This document shows, one piece after another, positions 13,001 to 21,943 of a stretch of 64,000 nucleotides of DNA. Both the position numbers and the translations under genes were made by a program. Position 1 is the first letter of the stretch. Every line of letters begins with the position of its first letter. The notes under the pieces were generated by a model that did not search any database, was not told the DNA's origin, and saw only the letters and a program-made list of their open reading frames with translations. Source of the stretch: Bacteroides sp. CAG:709 (GTDB taxonomy: Bacteria > Bacteroidota > Bacteroidia > Bacteroidales > UBA932); assembly GCA_000434935.1 (NCBI GenBank), contig FR882198.1, forward strand, positions 17,909 through 81,908. The letters are read 5' to 3'.

Positions 13001-15665
13001 CGTCTACGCGGACTGGCCGGCATACAGGGGCAGGTCGGACAAGAACGACCCTGACGCACCGGCAATGCTCAGTTTCTCCACCGACAAGAAGAAATATCAG
13101 GCTGGAGAGACCGCCACGGTGTTCATCCCTGCCGCAGAAAACGGTATGGCATTGGTATCCATAGAGAAAGGATGCAATGTGCTTTCGGGAGAATGGGTGA
13201 AGACCTCCGGCAGCGGAGAAACTCCATATAAGATCAAGATTACCGGCGACATGGCACCGAACTTCTATGTGCATATCACGCTGGTCCAGCCTTACATGAA
13301 TTCCGCCAACGACCTGCCGCTCAGGATGTACGGAGTCCAGCCGGTCATGGTGGAGAACCCTGCGTCACGTCTGGAGCCGCAGATCACAATGCCTGACAAA
13401 CTCCATCCGGAAGAGCCTTTCAGCATAAAGATCAGCGAAAAGAACGGCAAGCCTATGACTTACACGGTGGCAATCGTGGATGAAGGCCTGCTGGACCTGA
13501 CAGCTTTCCGCACGCCTGATCCGTGGAACTTCATGTTCAGGCGCGAAGCTCTCGGAGTGAAGACATGGGACATGTACGATGACGTATTCGGTGCCGCCGG
13601 AGGAGCATTGTCAGCAATGTTCAGCATCGGAGGCGACGAAGGTCTGGTCAAGGGAGCGCGCAAGGAAAACAGGTTCAACCCTATCGTGAAAGTCCTGGGA
13701 CCGTTCACCCTGAAATCCGGCTCGAAAACGCACAAGATCACACTTCCGATGTACGTCGGCAGCGTGAGGGCAATGGTCGTGGCCGGCAATGACGGGGCTT
13801 ATGGCAATGCGGAAAAGACCGTCCCTGTCACCTCGCCTGTCATGATTCTCCCTACCCTGCCGCGTTTCGCAGCCTGCGGAGAATGCATCACGCTTCCGGT
13901 CAATGTCTTCGTAATGGAGGACGGCATCGACAAGGTCAATGTATCAGTGAGCTGCGAAGGTCCGCTTTCCATCGAGGGACAGTCCACGTCCACAGTGACA
14001 TTCAACGGCAAGGGTGACAAGATGACAAGGTTCGCATTGACAGCGGCTTCATACGTCCCGGACGGCGGCAGTTTCGCGAAAGTGACTGTCACGGCGGACG
14101 GAAAGGGCCACAAGATGACTGAAACTATCAATATCGAAGTCCGCAACCCGTCCCCTCTCATCACATCCATAAGCGAGACAATGCTCGGAAAGGGCGAAAG
14201 CAAGACATTCGACTACAATCCGTTCAAGACAGAAGGCGGCCGCTCGGCATGGATAGAGGCCAGCGGCTACCCGTCCATCGGCTGGAACTCCCTGTTCAGC
14301 TACATGTACAGCTACCGGCACTCCTGCACGGAGCAGATTTCCGCGAGAGGAATCAGCATGATCAATTCAATGTCAATGCTTTCCGAGGACAATGCCGCCA
14401 AGGTCAAGGCCATGGTTCCGGAAATGCTCACGGAACTGTACGTACGCCAGCTTCCTGACGGCGGATTCGCTTACTGGCGCGGCGACACACATGCCGACGA
14501 GTGGGTGACATCCATGGCAGGACAATTCATGACATTGGCACGCAATGCCGGATATGAAGTGAACAAGGGTGTCCTCGACTCCTGGGCGAAATTCCAGAAA
14601 CGCTGCATCCAGAACTACAGGACAGCGAAAGTCTACGCATTGAGCGACCTCACCCAGGCCTACAGGCTGTTCACCATGGCATTGGCAGGAAACGCGGAAG
14701 AGGCGGCGATGAACAGGATGAAGGAGGGCGGAAACCTCTCATGGCAGGCAACGGCGATGCTCGCTTCGACTTACGCGGTCTGCGGAAAGAAGACCGTGGG
14801 AACGGAGCTGCTGAACAGCATATTCAATACACAAGAAGAGGACGGATTCAATGTCCCTACATACGGTACTCCATTGAGGAACAAGGCTATAGTGCTGGAG
14901 GCGATGGTCCGCACCGGCAACATCCTGGAGGCCATGACGTACGCGACCGACATCAACCGCGGCGCATCGGGGCTCGAACCTTGGTCAATGTCCACGCAGG
15001 AATCAGCCTTCATCTCCGGCGCGATGAACCAGCTCGCAAAGAACGTGACCGGCGGCAATGTTTCCGTCAATGTCAATGAGGGTGAAAAGACGCTCGACAC
15101 GAAGCCATCAGGCAACGGTATCGTCAATGCCGTCCTGAATTCCGAGTTCGGCAGCGTGACCGTACAGAACACCTCGGACGGCCCGGCTTACATAAGAATG
15201 ACGGTGGTTTCGCAGGCGGAGCCAAGCGCTTCAATACCGGCCAGAGCTACAGGTATAGCCCTGAATGTCAGATATATAGGCGCGGACGGCTCGGCGATTT
15301 CCCCTACTTCCATAAGGCAGGGCACGGAATTCACGGCCGTCATCAGGGTTTCGAATCCGAACATTTCGGAAGGAATCCACAACATGGCACTCACGGAAAT
15401 GATTCCTTCAGGATGGGAAATCATCAATGAGAGGATGACCGGAGAGGACATACCGTCTGCCGGAAAATATGATTATCTGGACATCAGGGACGACCGCAAC
15501 GTGTTCTATTTCAGCATTGCCGCAGGCTCTTACAAGGAGTTCCGCGTGAGACTGCGCGCCGCATACGAGGGCAAATTCGTATTGCCTTCAGTGACTTGCG
15601 AGGCAATGTATGATTCACGTGTCTTCGCCTGCACTGCATCCGGAGTAGCCGAAGTCACAAGGTAA
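10089..15665 (+). CDS. Bacterial alpha-2-macroglobulin lipoprotein with thioester motif
   Basis: An 1858-residue lipoprotein (lipobox LYGC, Cys24) of the bacterial alpha-2-macroglobulin family, a proposed protease trap that shields the cell envelope. The chosen start (ATG 10089) gives a proper lipoprotein signal; the in-frame ATG at 10026 precedes the promoter and would bury the signal. The protein is built of many macroglobulin-like beta domains, with the 'FVYGERGVWRPGDTLHL' segment typical of the A2M_N region at about 640. The thioester domain carries an intact Cys-x-Glu-Gln motif (CTEQ, Cys1413 to Gln1416) followed by the alpha/alpha-toroid helices (AYWRGDTHADEWVTSMAGQF). pbpC starts 4 bases after the stop, the same pairing seen in proteobacterial YfhM-PbpC. 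This implies a periplasmic partner that guards or assists peptidoglycan repair. Length and domains look complete. Confidence 0.93.
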   Translation: MKTLNHILKSIIATAASAVFLYGCGNVATTPDNSFAEYIEAYTGGIVSSDNSIVIELAAPADGLQGNEAEINKAAADLFKFSPSVKGTARWNSAQRVEFIPEYGALKAGKTYKCTFKLGKVMSTDSRHEEFTFSFTTARKEALLERNSLEISMDDPGKATATGTLTLSESIDIENPEELLEFGWSGNATFEVKESGRQKYTFTASGLERAAQAKVLTVKFKPDNTGFPACDNLYIDIPATGIFSVMDAELSGDNRQSIDITFTEPLSKAKNLVGLVELSYTRTEYGSTDRYRLNFTSKVNDNVLRLYYEPCDATTIELTVDGALRDMHGNTLGDKWTKVFNASNPKPEVSFPVDGNILPNTGQLTIPFKAAYLNAVDISIVKIYPNNILMFLQENDLKGNSGLRRAGRLVYKTTMRLDSDPSKDLTQQNIFTVGLDNLFKKEPGAIYRMRLSFKPEYYIYYKGDRSSSSGSLTSISAGSLTEEESAVWDVPDTYYYEGGDYDWNVYSWRDRNNPLTPSYYMNYSYPARNLMASGIGAIAKYSGGKQIWIAASDIISAEPMAGADIKVYDFQLQNIGKGKSNGNGTASIDLSVKPFIVTVKKGDSITYLKVTDGSEKSLSRFDTGGETLQKGMKGFVYGERGVWRPGDTLHLTMILHGENKIPDTHPATIDVYTPQGQFFTRKVCRKSENGFYTFEIPTGQDSPTGLWNAYIKVGGAAFHKPLRIESIKPNRLKVNVNMGQGILRGGARTNASISSNWLTGPAASGLQAKVSMTLKPGRQTFKGYDGFTFCDPASQFESYTTEIVSTRLNADGKASASITLPKAAQAPGMLTANILGSVLEEGGDESYTVMTMPFSPFSAYAGIKLPADGSYLETGKTHQIPVVTVDADGRKVSGHRLEWRIFKLKWSWWWESRSEALDSYINASAASAYSSGTVVSGNGETSISFSADDKDWGRYLIYVKDLESGHATGGIVYADWPAYRGRSDKNDPDAPAMLSFSTDKKKYQAGETATVFIPAAENGMALVSIEKGCNVLSGEWVKTSGSGETPYKIKITGDMAPNFYVHITLVQPYMNSANDLPLRMYGVQPVMVENPASRLEPQITMPDKLHPEEPFSIKISEKNGKPMTYTVAIVDEGLLDLTAFRTPDPWNFMFRREALGVKTWDMYDDVFGAAGGALSAMFSIGGDEGLVKGARKENRFNPIVKVLGPFTLKSGSKTHKITLPMYVGSVRAMVVAGNDGAYGNAEKTVPVTSPVMILPTLPRFAACGECITLPVNVFVMEDGIDKVNVSVSCEGPLSIEGQSTSTVTFNGKGDKMTRFALTAASYVPDGGSFAKVTVTADGKGHKMTETINIEVRNPSPLITSISETMLGKGESKTFDYNPFKTEGGRSAWIEASGYPSIGWNSLFSYMYSYRHSCTEQISARGISMINSMSMLSEDNAAKVKAMVPEMLTELYVRQLPDGGFAYWRGDTHADEWVTSMAGQFMTLARNAGYEVNKGVLDSWAKFQKRCIQNYRTAKVYALSDLTQAYRLFTMALAGNAEEAAMNRMKEGGNLSWQATAMLASTYAVCGKKTVGTELLNSIFNTQEEDGFNVPTYGTPLRNKAIVLEAMVRTGNILEAMTYATDINRGASGLEPWSMSTQESAFISGAMNQLAKNVTGGNVSVNVNEGEKTLDTKPSGNGIVNAVLNSEFGSVTVQNTSDGPAYIRMTVVSQAEPSASIPARATGIALNVRYIGADGSAISPTSIRQGTEFTAVIRVSNPNISEGIHNMALTEMIPSGWEIINERMTGEDIPSAGKYDYLDIRDDRNVFYFSIAAGSYKEFRVRLRAAYEGKFVLPSVTCEAMYDSRVFACTASGVAEVTR

Positions 15666-15669
15666 CGTC

Positions 15670-17895
15670 ATGAATTTCAGAGCAATACTCCGTTACGGTC
15701 TGATCGCGGCAGGTGCCGGACTCCTGATATGGTACGCATTGTGCCTGCCGGAAGATCTGTTCAGTGGAACGGATTATTCGACGGTAGTCGTGGACAGACA
15801 CGGGGAATTGCTCGGTGCACGGATTTCTAAAGATGGACAATGGACCTTTCCGCCTGAAGCCTACAGTGCGGAAAGGTCCGATGTTTCATCATCCGGAAAA
15901 GAAAAATATTTCACAGCCCTGACGGAGTTCGAGGACAGGTGGTTCAGATGGCATCCCGGCGTGAATCCGGTCTCGATATGCAAAGCATTCATTTCCAATA
16001 TGAAAGCGGGACATGTAGTGAGGGGCGGAAGCACATTGACAATGCAGGTGATACGAATGTCAAGGGGCAAGCAAAGAACCATAGGACAGAAAATCATCGA
16101 GGCGATTCTTGCAACGAGGCTGGAGCTCCGTTGTTCCAAAGATGAAATTCTGGACCTCTATGCCGCACACGCTCCGTTCGGGGGCAATGTCATAGGACTT
16201 GATGCTGCATCGTGGCGCTATTACGGAAGGCCTTCGACCGAACTTTCGTGGGGAGAGGCAGCGACATTGGCAGTCCTCCCGAATTCGCCGTCCAGCATCA
16301 GATTGGAAAAGAACAGGGAAAAGCTCCTGGACAAGCGCAACCGGCTGCTGCACAAGTTGATGGCGGCAGGGAGATTATCCCCTGACGAATGCAGCCTGGC
16401 TTGTTCGGAGCCTCTTCCGTCAGCCCCTGTTCCGCTGCCTTCTCATGCAATGCACCTCGTGGACAAGCTGGCTGCGGAAAACAAAGGAGAATACATACGG
16501 ACAGACATTGACCTGAATCTGCAGCGTCGGATTGAGGATATTCTGGCGCGGAAAAATGCGGAGCTGGCGGCGGAGGGCATCGGAGACCTGGCGGCTATCG
16601 TGATGGAAGTATCTGAGGGCAAGGTGATTGCATACTGCGGCAATGCGGCACCCGAGAGAAAACGGCCCGGTGTCAATGTCGATGTAGCCAGGGCTCCGCG
16701 CAGTTCGGGCAGCATATTGAAGCCATTCCTGTATTGCGACGCATTGGGTGACGGAGCGCTGCTCCCCTACTCGCTCATTGCCGATACTCCGGTGAATATC
16801 AATGGTTTCACTCCGCAGAACTATAATATGACATACGAGGGTGCTGTTCCGGCGGCAGAGGCATTGAGCCGTTCGCTGAATGTCCCGTGCGTGCATCTGC
16901 TGAAGTCTTACGGGGTAGAGAAATTCATGGAAAACCTGAAGGCAAGAGGGCTGACGACATTGACCCGAAGCGCCTCAGACTATGGACTTTCGCTGATTCT
17001 GGGCGGTGGGGAATGCCGGCTGGACGAGGTCACGGCGGCGTACGCGGAAATGGCGAGGGAGTATCTGTCGGAGAAGGCCGGCAGGGATGACAAAGTAGCA
17101 TTGTATTATACTTTCGATGCGCTGAAGGATGTGAACCGACCGGATGAAATCGACTGGCACATGATACGTTCCGTCCGGAAAGTCGCATGGAAAACGGGGA
17201 CCAGCTATGGTTACAGGGATGCCTGGGCAGTGGGCGTGACGCCGACTTACGCTGTCGGAGTCTGGGCCGGAAATGCCTCAGGTGCAGGGGCCCCGGGACT
17301 TTTGGGCGCCAGGACCGCCGGGCCTGTGATGTTCGAGATTTTCAATCTTCTTCCTGCCGGTCCGCGGTCTTGGTTTTCCGAGCCGGACATCACGGAGGGC
17401 ATCAGGCTGGAAGTGTGCCGGAAGTCGGGCTATATTGCAGGTCCATATTGCGAAAGCATTGACACTCTGTTACTTCCGAAGACGGCCGTACGGAGCGCGA
17501 CCTGCCCTTATCACTCCATGGAAGACGGACGCAGTGTCTTCCGCCTGACTCCTGCGATGGAGTGGTTCTACAGGATGAAGCACCCGGAATATGACGCGGC
17601 GACATCGAAAAGCAGTGATTCCGCGCCGGTCATGGAGTTCATTTATCCGGAAAACGGAAGCCGCATAACGATTCCGCGGCAGCTGGACGGGTCCATCGAA
17701 GGCATCGTGCTGAACCTGGCGCATCACGACAAGGACGCCACGGTCTACTGGCACATTGACCAGGAATTTATCGGGACGACAAGATTCATCCACCAGATGC
17801 GTATCCGCCCCGAGGCCGGCAGACACAGCATCACAGCCGTGGACAATGCCGGACGACAGGTATCGGTGAGCATCAATGTCGTGTTTTCTTCCTGA
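15670..17895 (+). CDS. pbpC: Penicillin-binding protein 1C (bifunctional peptidoglycan synthase)
   Basis: A 741-residue class A PBP anchored by one N-terminal transmembrane helix (about 9-25). A GT51 glycosyltransferase domain follows (EDRWFRWHPGVN with the catalytic Glu, RGGSTLTMQ). Then comes a transpeptidase domain with SILK (Ser348-Lys351), SLN and KTGTS (Lys508), and finally the PBP1C-specific C-terminal Ig-like domain (about 650-741). It polymerises lipid II and may cross-link strands in the periplasm; PBP1C transpeptidase activity is weak or uncertain in the E. coli homologue. It is coupled to the alpha-2-macroglobulin gene by a 4-base gap and precedes murB and murA. A 59-base gap with an inverted repeat separates it from murB. 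Confidence 0.96.
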   Translation: MNFRAILRYGLIAAGAGLLIWYALCLPEDLFSGTDYSTVVVDRHGELLGARISKDGQWTFPPEAYSAERSDVSSSGKEKYFTALTEFEDRWFRWHPGVNPVSICKAFISNMKAGHVVRGGSTLTMQVIRMSRGKQRTIGQKIIEAILATRLELRCSKDEILDLYAAHAPFGGNVIGLDAASWRYYGRPSTELSWGEAATLAVLPNSPSSIRLEKNREKLLDKRNRLLHKLMAAGRLSPDECSLACSEPLPSAPVPLPSHAMHLVDKLAAENKGEYIRTDIDLNLQRRIEDILARKNAELAAEGIGDLAAIVMEVSEGKVIAYCGNAAPERKRPGVNVDVARAPRSSGSILKPFLYCDALGDGALLPYSLIADTPVNINGFTPQNYNMTYEGAVPAAEALSRSLNVPCVHLLKSYGVEKFMENLKARGLTTLTRSASDYGLSLILGGGECRLDEVTAAYAEMAREYLSEKAGRDDKVALYYTFDALKDVNRPDEIDWHMIRSVRKVAWKTGTSYGYRDAWAVGVTPTYAVGVWAGNASGAGAPGLLGARTAGPVMFEIFNLLPAGPRSWFSEPDITEGIRLEVCRKSGYIAGPYCESIDTLLLPKTAVRSATCPYHSMEDGRSVFRLTPAMEWFYRMKHPEYDAATSKSSDSAPVMEFIYPENGSRITIPRQLDGSIEGIVLNLAHHDKDATVYWHIDQEFIGTTRFIHQMRIRPEAGRHSITAVDNAGRQVSVSINVVFSS

Positions 17896-17928
17896 ATTCA
17901 GTTTGTCTAAGACGCTGTTTTTGATTAA

Positions 17929-17949
17929 GTTTGTAAATATTTTGCAAAC
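17929..17949. repeat. Imperfect inverted repeat upstream of murB
   Basis: GTTTGTAAA-TAT-TTTGCAAAC: 9-bp arms with one mismatch around a 3-base centre, 5 bases before the murB start codon. The AT-rich site could be an operator, or a small hairpin covering the translation start. No clear promoter or terminator is visible in the same 59-base gap. Confidence 0.4.
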
Positions 17950-17954
17950 TACTG

Positions 17955-19022
17955 ATGATCAAGAAGACGGCAAACCAGGATCTCACGGCATACAATACAT
18001 TCAGGATGAGGGTAAAATGTCATACTTTCATCGAATATGATTCTGTCGCGGATCTCATTGACATAGATTTCGATACACTTCCGAAGCCTGTAAAGCACAT
18101 CGGCGGCGGAAGCAACCTGCTTTTCAGCGGAAATTTCGGTGGAACAATTCTTCATTCCGCCATAAAATTCATATACATCCTCCCGGAAGACGATCCGATG
18201 TATTCTTCTGAGAATGAAGTGCTTGTATCGGTAGGGGCAGGAGTAATCTTCGATGATTTCTGCAAATGGGCAGCTGAAAACGGATTCTGGGGCGCGGAAA
18301 ATCTGTCCTATATCCCGGGTGAAACCGGTGCCGCGGCAGTCCAGAACATCGGGGCATACGGCGCGGAAATCGGGGATATAATACGTCAGGTCTACTGCTA
18401 CGACACCGTCGAGGAAGAGTTCGTTCATTTCAATGCCGATGAATGCAAGTACGGCTACAGGGACTCCATGTTCAAGTCACCGGAGATCATGGACAGGTAT
18501 ATCGTCACCAATGTGATAATAGCATTGTCCCGCGAGCGCCGACCGAGGCTGGAATACGGGCATATCCGCACGGCGCTGGGCGAGGCATTGGGCGTTCCGG
18601 GCGATAAAGTAGATGATTGTGAGGCACTTACGCCGGAATTGGTAAGAGAGACCGTAATCGGCATCCGCAAGGGGAAATTGCCTGAGGTTTCGGAAATCGG
18701 CAGCGCAGGAAGCTTTTTCAAGAATCCCGTCGTGCCGGAGGAAGTCTTCCTCAATGTCAAGGCGGCGGCTGACGGCGCCGAAGTTCCTCACTACGTGACG
18801 GACAAGGGCATAAAAATCCCTGCCGCATGGCTGATAGAGCAATGCGGATGGAAGGGGCGCACGGTCGGCAATGCCGGTGTCTACGGCAAGCAGCCTCTTG
18901 TGCTCATCAATGCCACCGGGAAGGCTTCCCCACAGGAAATCATTGACCTGAAAAATCACATAACCGATTCAGTCAGAGAGAGGTTCGGCATCGAGCTGCA
19001 TCCTGAGACTGAAATCATATAA
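17955..19022 (+). CDS. murB: UDP-N-acetylenolpyruvoylglucosamine reductase MurB
   Basis: A 355-residue cytoplasmic flavoenzyme (FAD, NADPH) that reduces enolpyruvyl-UDP-GlcNAc to UDP-MurNAc, the second committed step of peptidoglycan synthesis. It shows the FAD-binding IGGGSNLLF and IPGETGAAAVQNIGAYG segments and the proton-donor serine in GSAGSFFKNP. A Tyr-containing loop (KYGYRDSMFK) and a C-terminal catalytic Glu (IELHPETE) complete the picture of a type I MurB like that of E. coli. It lies 12 bases from murA, so the two consecutive enzymes in the pathway (in reverse order) are co-transcribed. No Shine-Dalgarno is visible. Confidence 0.97.
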   Translation: MIKKTANQDLTAYNTFRMRVKCHTFIEYDSVADLIDIDFDTLPKPVKHIGGGSNLLFSGNFGGTILHSAIKFIYILPEDDPMYSSENEVLVSVGAGVIFDDFCKWAAENGFWGAENLSYIPGETGAAAVQNIGAYGAEIGDIIRQVYCYDTVEEEFVHFNADECKYGYRDSMFKSPEIMDRYIVTNVIIALSRERRPRLEYGHIRTALGEALGVPGDKVDDCEALTPELVRETVIGIRKGKLPEVSEIGSAGSFFKNPVVPEEVFLNVKAAADGAEVPHYVTDKGIKIPAAWLIEQCGWKGRTVGNAGVYGKQPLVLINATGKASPQEIIDLKNHITDSVRERFGIELHPETEII

Positions 19023-19034
19023 TAACACAACAAG

Positions 19035-20354
19035 ATGGACAACAGTACATTCATAGTAGAAGGCGGCCATGAGCTCCATGGCGAAATCATGCCGCAGGGA
19101 GCGAAGAACGAGGCCCTCGAAGTGATCAGTGCAGTGCTTCTGACCAAAGAGGAAGTTATCATAAGCAATGTTCCTGAAATTCTGGATGTCAAGAACTTGA
19201 TAAACCTGCTGCAAGGCATGGGTGTCAAGGTAAAGCGCATCGAGCGGGGGATATATAGCTTCAAGGCGGATGACATTGATACTGAATACATTGAAAGCGA
19301 AGATTTCGTGAAGAAATGCGCATCTTTGCGCGGTTCGGTCCTGGTTGTAGGCCCGCTGCTCGCGAGGTTCGGCGAGGCTTGGTTCCCGAAGCCGGGTGGA
19401 GACCGTATCGGCAGGCGTCGCGTGGATACGCATATACAGGGAATGATAAATCTAGGCGCTTCACACAGATATGATGAAAAACGCAAGGCTTTCCATCTGC
19501 ATGCGCCGGAGTCCGGCCATCTGCAGGGCACGTATATGCTTCTGGATGAGGCTTCCGTGACAGGTACCGCGAATATTCTCATGGCGGCGGCGCTGGCGGA
19601 GGGCAAGACCGTGATTTACAATGCGGCCTGCGAGCCGTATGTCCAGCAACTTTGCAGATTGCTCAAGGCCATGGGTGCAAGCATTGAAGGCATCGGTTCG
19701 AATCTGCTCACAATTACGGGCGTGGAGGCATTGCATGGCGCTACGCACAAGATTCTTCCAGATATGATCGAGGTCGGCAGTTTCATCGGCATGGCAGCAT
19801 TGACAAGAAGTTCGATAACGATCAAGGATGTGTCGTGGCAGAATCTGGGTATCATACCCGAGAGTTTCCGGAGGCTTGGAGTGCATCTGGAGCAGCGCGG
19901 GGATGACATTTTCATTCCTGCACAGGAGAGTTATACCATCGATTCGTTCATGGACGGGTCCATCATGACCATCGCTGATGCGCCTTGGCCCGGCTTGACT
20001 CCTGACCTCCTGAGTGTCATGCTGGTGGTGGCGACGCAATGCAAGGGCAGCGTGCTGATTCACCAGAAGATGTTCGAGAGCCGTCTCTTCTTCGTGGACA
20101 AGCTTATCGAGATGGGTGCGCAGATCATATTGTGCGATCCTCACAGGGCCGTGGTGATAGGTCACGACCATCGTTTCCGCCTGAAGGCCGGCAATCTGCT
20201 TTCGCCTGATATCCGCGCGGGTATCGCCCTATTGCTTGCGGCAATGTCGGCGAAGGGTACGAGCACCATCAGCAATGTCGGCCAGATAGACCGCGGTTAC
20301 GAGAATATCGAGCAGAGGCTCAATGCTTTAGGGGCAAAAATCACCAGGGAATAA
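19035..20354 (+). CDS. murA: UDP-N-acetylglucosamine 1-carboxyvinyltransferase MurA, Asp variant
   Basis: A 439-residue enzyme that transfers enolpyruvate from PEP to UDP-GlcNAc, the first committed step of peptidoglycan synthesis. It shows the EPSP-synthase-like twofold beta/alpha arrangement, QGAKNEAL (Lys24, equivalent to Lys22) and the PWPGLTPDL motif with the general-base Asp. The active-site loop that normally reads PGGC reads PGGD here (Asp123), so the catalytic Cys that fosfomycin alkylates is absent. Asp at this position is known from Mycobacterium, Chlamydia and Borrelia MurA, which are active and fosfomycin insensitive; the same is therefore inferred here. It sits between murB and a nuclease gene. 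Confidence 0.97.
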   Translation: MDNSTFIVEGGHELHGEIMPQGAKNEALEVISAVLLTKEEVIISNVPEILDVKNLINLLQGMGVKVKRIERGIYSFKADDIDTEYIESEDFVKKCASLRGSVLVVGPLLARFGEAWFPKPGGDRIGRRRVDTHIQGMINLGASHRYDEKRKAFHLHAPESGHLQGTYMLLDEASVTGTANILMAAALAEGKTVIYNAACEPYVQQLCRLLKAMGASIEGIGSNLLTITGVEALHGATHKILPDMIEVGSFIGMAALTRSSITIKDVSWQNLGIIPESFRRLGVHLEQRGDDIFIPAQESYTIDSFMDGSIMTIADAPWPGLTPDLLSVMLVVATQCKGSVLIHQKMFESRLFFVDKLIEMGAQIILCDPHRAVVIGHDHRFRLKAGNLLSPDIRAGIALLLAAMSAKGTSTISNVGQIDRGYENIEQRLNALGAKITRE

Positions 20355-20374
20355 TTAATACGATAATATTAGAA

Positions 20375-21907
20375 ATGAATCTGAAAAGAACACTTTCAGC
20401 AGCGCTAGCATTTGCACTGTTAATGACACCGGCTTTCGTGGCATGTTCGCCGGATGACAACAAAACAGAAATCGATACACCAGATAAACCGGAGAATCCG
20501 GATCCTGAACCTAGTCCGGAGCCTAAACCTGAGACGTTGTGCTATACTTTATTGACATCAACACGCACCAACTGGGAGGGGGACTGGATTATTTCCTATG
20601 TAGATGGCGATGAGATATATGCACTACATAGCGGAGATACAGAGAAAGGGATGTGTTATGCTCGGAAAATTGACGGATATAAACCTTCAGATGAGATTCC
20701 GACTGAAGTCGGCGACAAATACAAGGCAGTATTCAAGAAAGATGGCGAGGGCTATATCATCAATATCGTCGGGATTGGATATATCGGCAGTTCCGGAGAC
20801 AAAAAGATAATTATCTCAAAAAGTGACGTCGCAGGAAATAAGGACTTCAGGTGGACCATTACTTTTGATAATGGATTTGTAAACCTCAAGCCCGTAAATC
20901 AAGACAAGACTCTTCAGTATAATGTAAGTGCGTCATGTTTCCGATTCTATACTTCAGGGCAGAAGCGGTTGAAGTTATTCATGCGCAGCGTTTCTGACGG
21001 GGAAATCGGCGGCGGAAACAAACCGGAACCAAACCCGGAGCCGGAGCCTGAACCAAATCCCGAACCTGAACCAGAGCCGAATCCGGATCCGATAAAGCCT
21101 GGAACCGCAGGAGGTTGGTTTGAATTGCCGTATATCAGCGATACAGACAAGAATGGTATCGATGACAATGACAAGACATTGTACTACGCATATCATTACT
21201 GTGCCGGCAGAGAAAAAGGTCCTGACGGAAAGATTGCAAGAAATTTCTCCACATGCTACAGCAGCGAGCATCATTGCCCGGTATGGGTGGCAGCGCCTCG
21301 GCATCGCATGTATTTAGGTAGTGTAAAACGTACTAACGATTATAAGGTTGATCCTTCCATTCCGGCCAACATTCAAAATGGAAGATGGACAGGTTATACC
21401 AGAGGCCACATGTTAGGCTCATCAGACCGCACCTGCTCGTCGGCTACCAATAGACAAGTATTCTATTATTCCAATATTGCTCCGCAGGTTGGAGGTACTT
21501 TCAATACCGGCGGCGGTGCTTGGAATAATCTGGAAGACCACATTGACTCATTCTTGTGTGCTGACACTCTCTATTCCGTAGTCGGATGCTATTTCAAGAA
21601 CTTCACCGATAAATATGGCAAGACTGATACCGCCAAGAAGATTGCTGGAAACACTTCTTATCCGACAATGTTTTATTATGTGCTTCTTCGCACCAAGAAA
21701 GGCAATACCGGCAAGTCTGTTATAGCTTGTTCCGCATCTGAACTCAAATGTGTTGCATTTGTGATGAGACATTCTATGGAAAAAGGCCATAGGCCTCAGG
21801 CACGGGACATGATGTCCGTATCCGAATTGGAAAAAATAACAGGATTCAAGTATTTTGTGAATGTCCCGAATGCTCCTAAAGATACATTTAATGCATCCGA
21901 GTGGTAA
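20375..21907 (+). CDS. Secreted DNA/RNA non-specific endonuclease lipoprotein
   Basis: A 510-residue lipoprotein (lipobox FVAC, Cys24). After a Pro/Glu/Asp-rich spacer comes an N-terminal beta domain of about 140 residues (about 50-200, WEGDWIISYVDGDEIYAL). A second low-complexity linker (about 212-238, repeats of EPNPEPEP) leads to a NUC1-type nuclease domain. The beta-beta-alpha-metal motif is seen as YTRGHMLGSSDR (TRGH in place of DRGH, His retained), with FYYSNIAPQ and WNNLEDHI, the metal-binding Asn region. The enzyme would cut DNA or RNA outside the cell, for nutrient scavenging or biofilm DNA turnover. It is 20 bases after murA, but a functional link to cell-wall synthesis is not evident. 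Two Pro/Glu linkers suggest the domains extend from the surface. Confidence 0.9.
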   Translation: MNLKRTLSAALAFALLMTPAFVACSPDDNKTEIDTPDKPENPDPEPSPEPKPETLCYTLLTSTRTNWEGDWIISYVDGDEIYALHSGDTEKGMCYARKIDGYKPSDEIPTEVGDKYKAVFKKDGEGYIINIVGIGYIGSSGDKKIIISKSDVAGNKDFRWTITFDNGFVNLKPVNQDKTLQYNVSASCFRFYTSGQKRLKLFMRSVSDGEIGGGNKPEPNPEPEPEPNPEPEPEPNPDPIKPGTAGGWFELPYISDTDKNGIDDNDKTLYYAYHYCAGREKGPDGKIARNFSTCYSSEHHCPVWVAAPRHRMYLGSVKRTNDYKVDPSIPANIQNGRWTGYTRGHMLGSSDRTCSSATNRQVFYYSNIAPQVGGTFNTGGGAWNNLEDHIDSFLCADTLYSVVGCYFKNFTDKYGKTDTAKKIAGNTSYPTMFYYVLLRTKKGNTGKSVIACSASELKCVAFVMRHSMEKGHRPQARDMMSVSELEKITGFKYFVNVPNAPKDTFNASEW

Positions 21908-21943
21908 TAGTGCATCATTGGAACAACTCTGGTAAGCGTCTCC

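Noticed and set aside
21010..21100. Short tandem repeats resembling a CRISPR-like array
   Set aside because: They are in-frame codons for a Pro/Glu/Asn linker within the nuclease gene, without spacers or cas genes.
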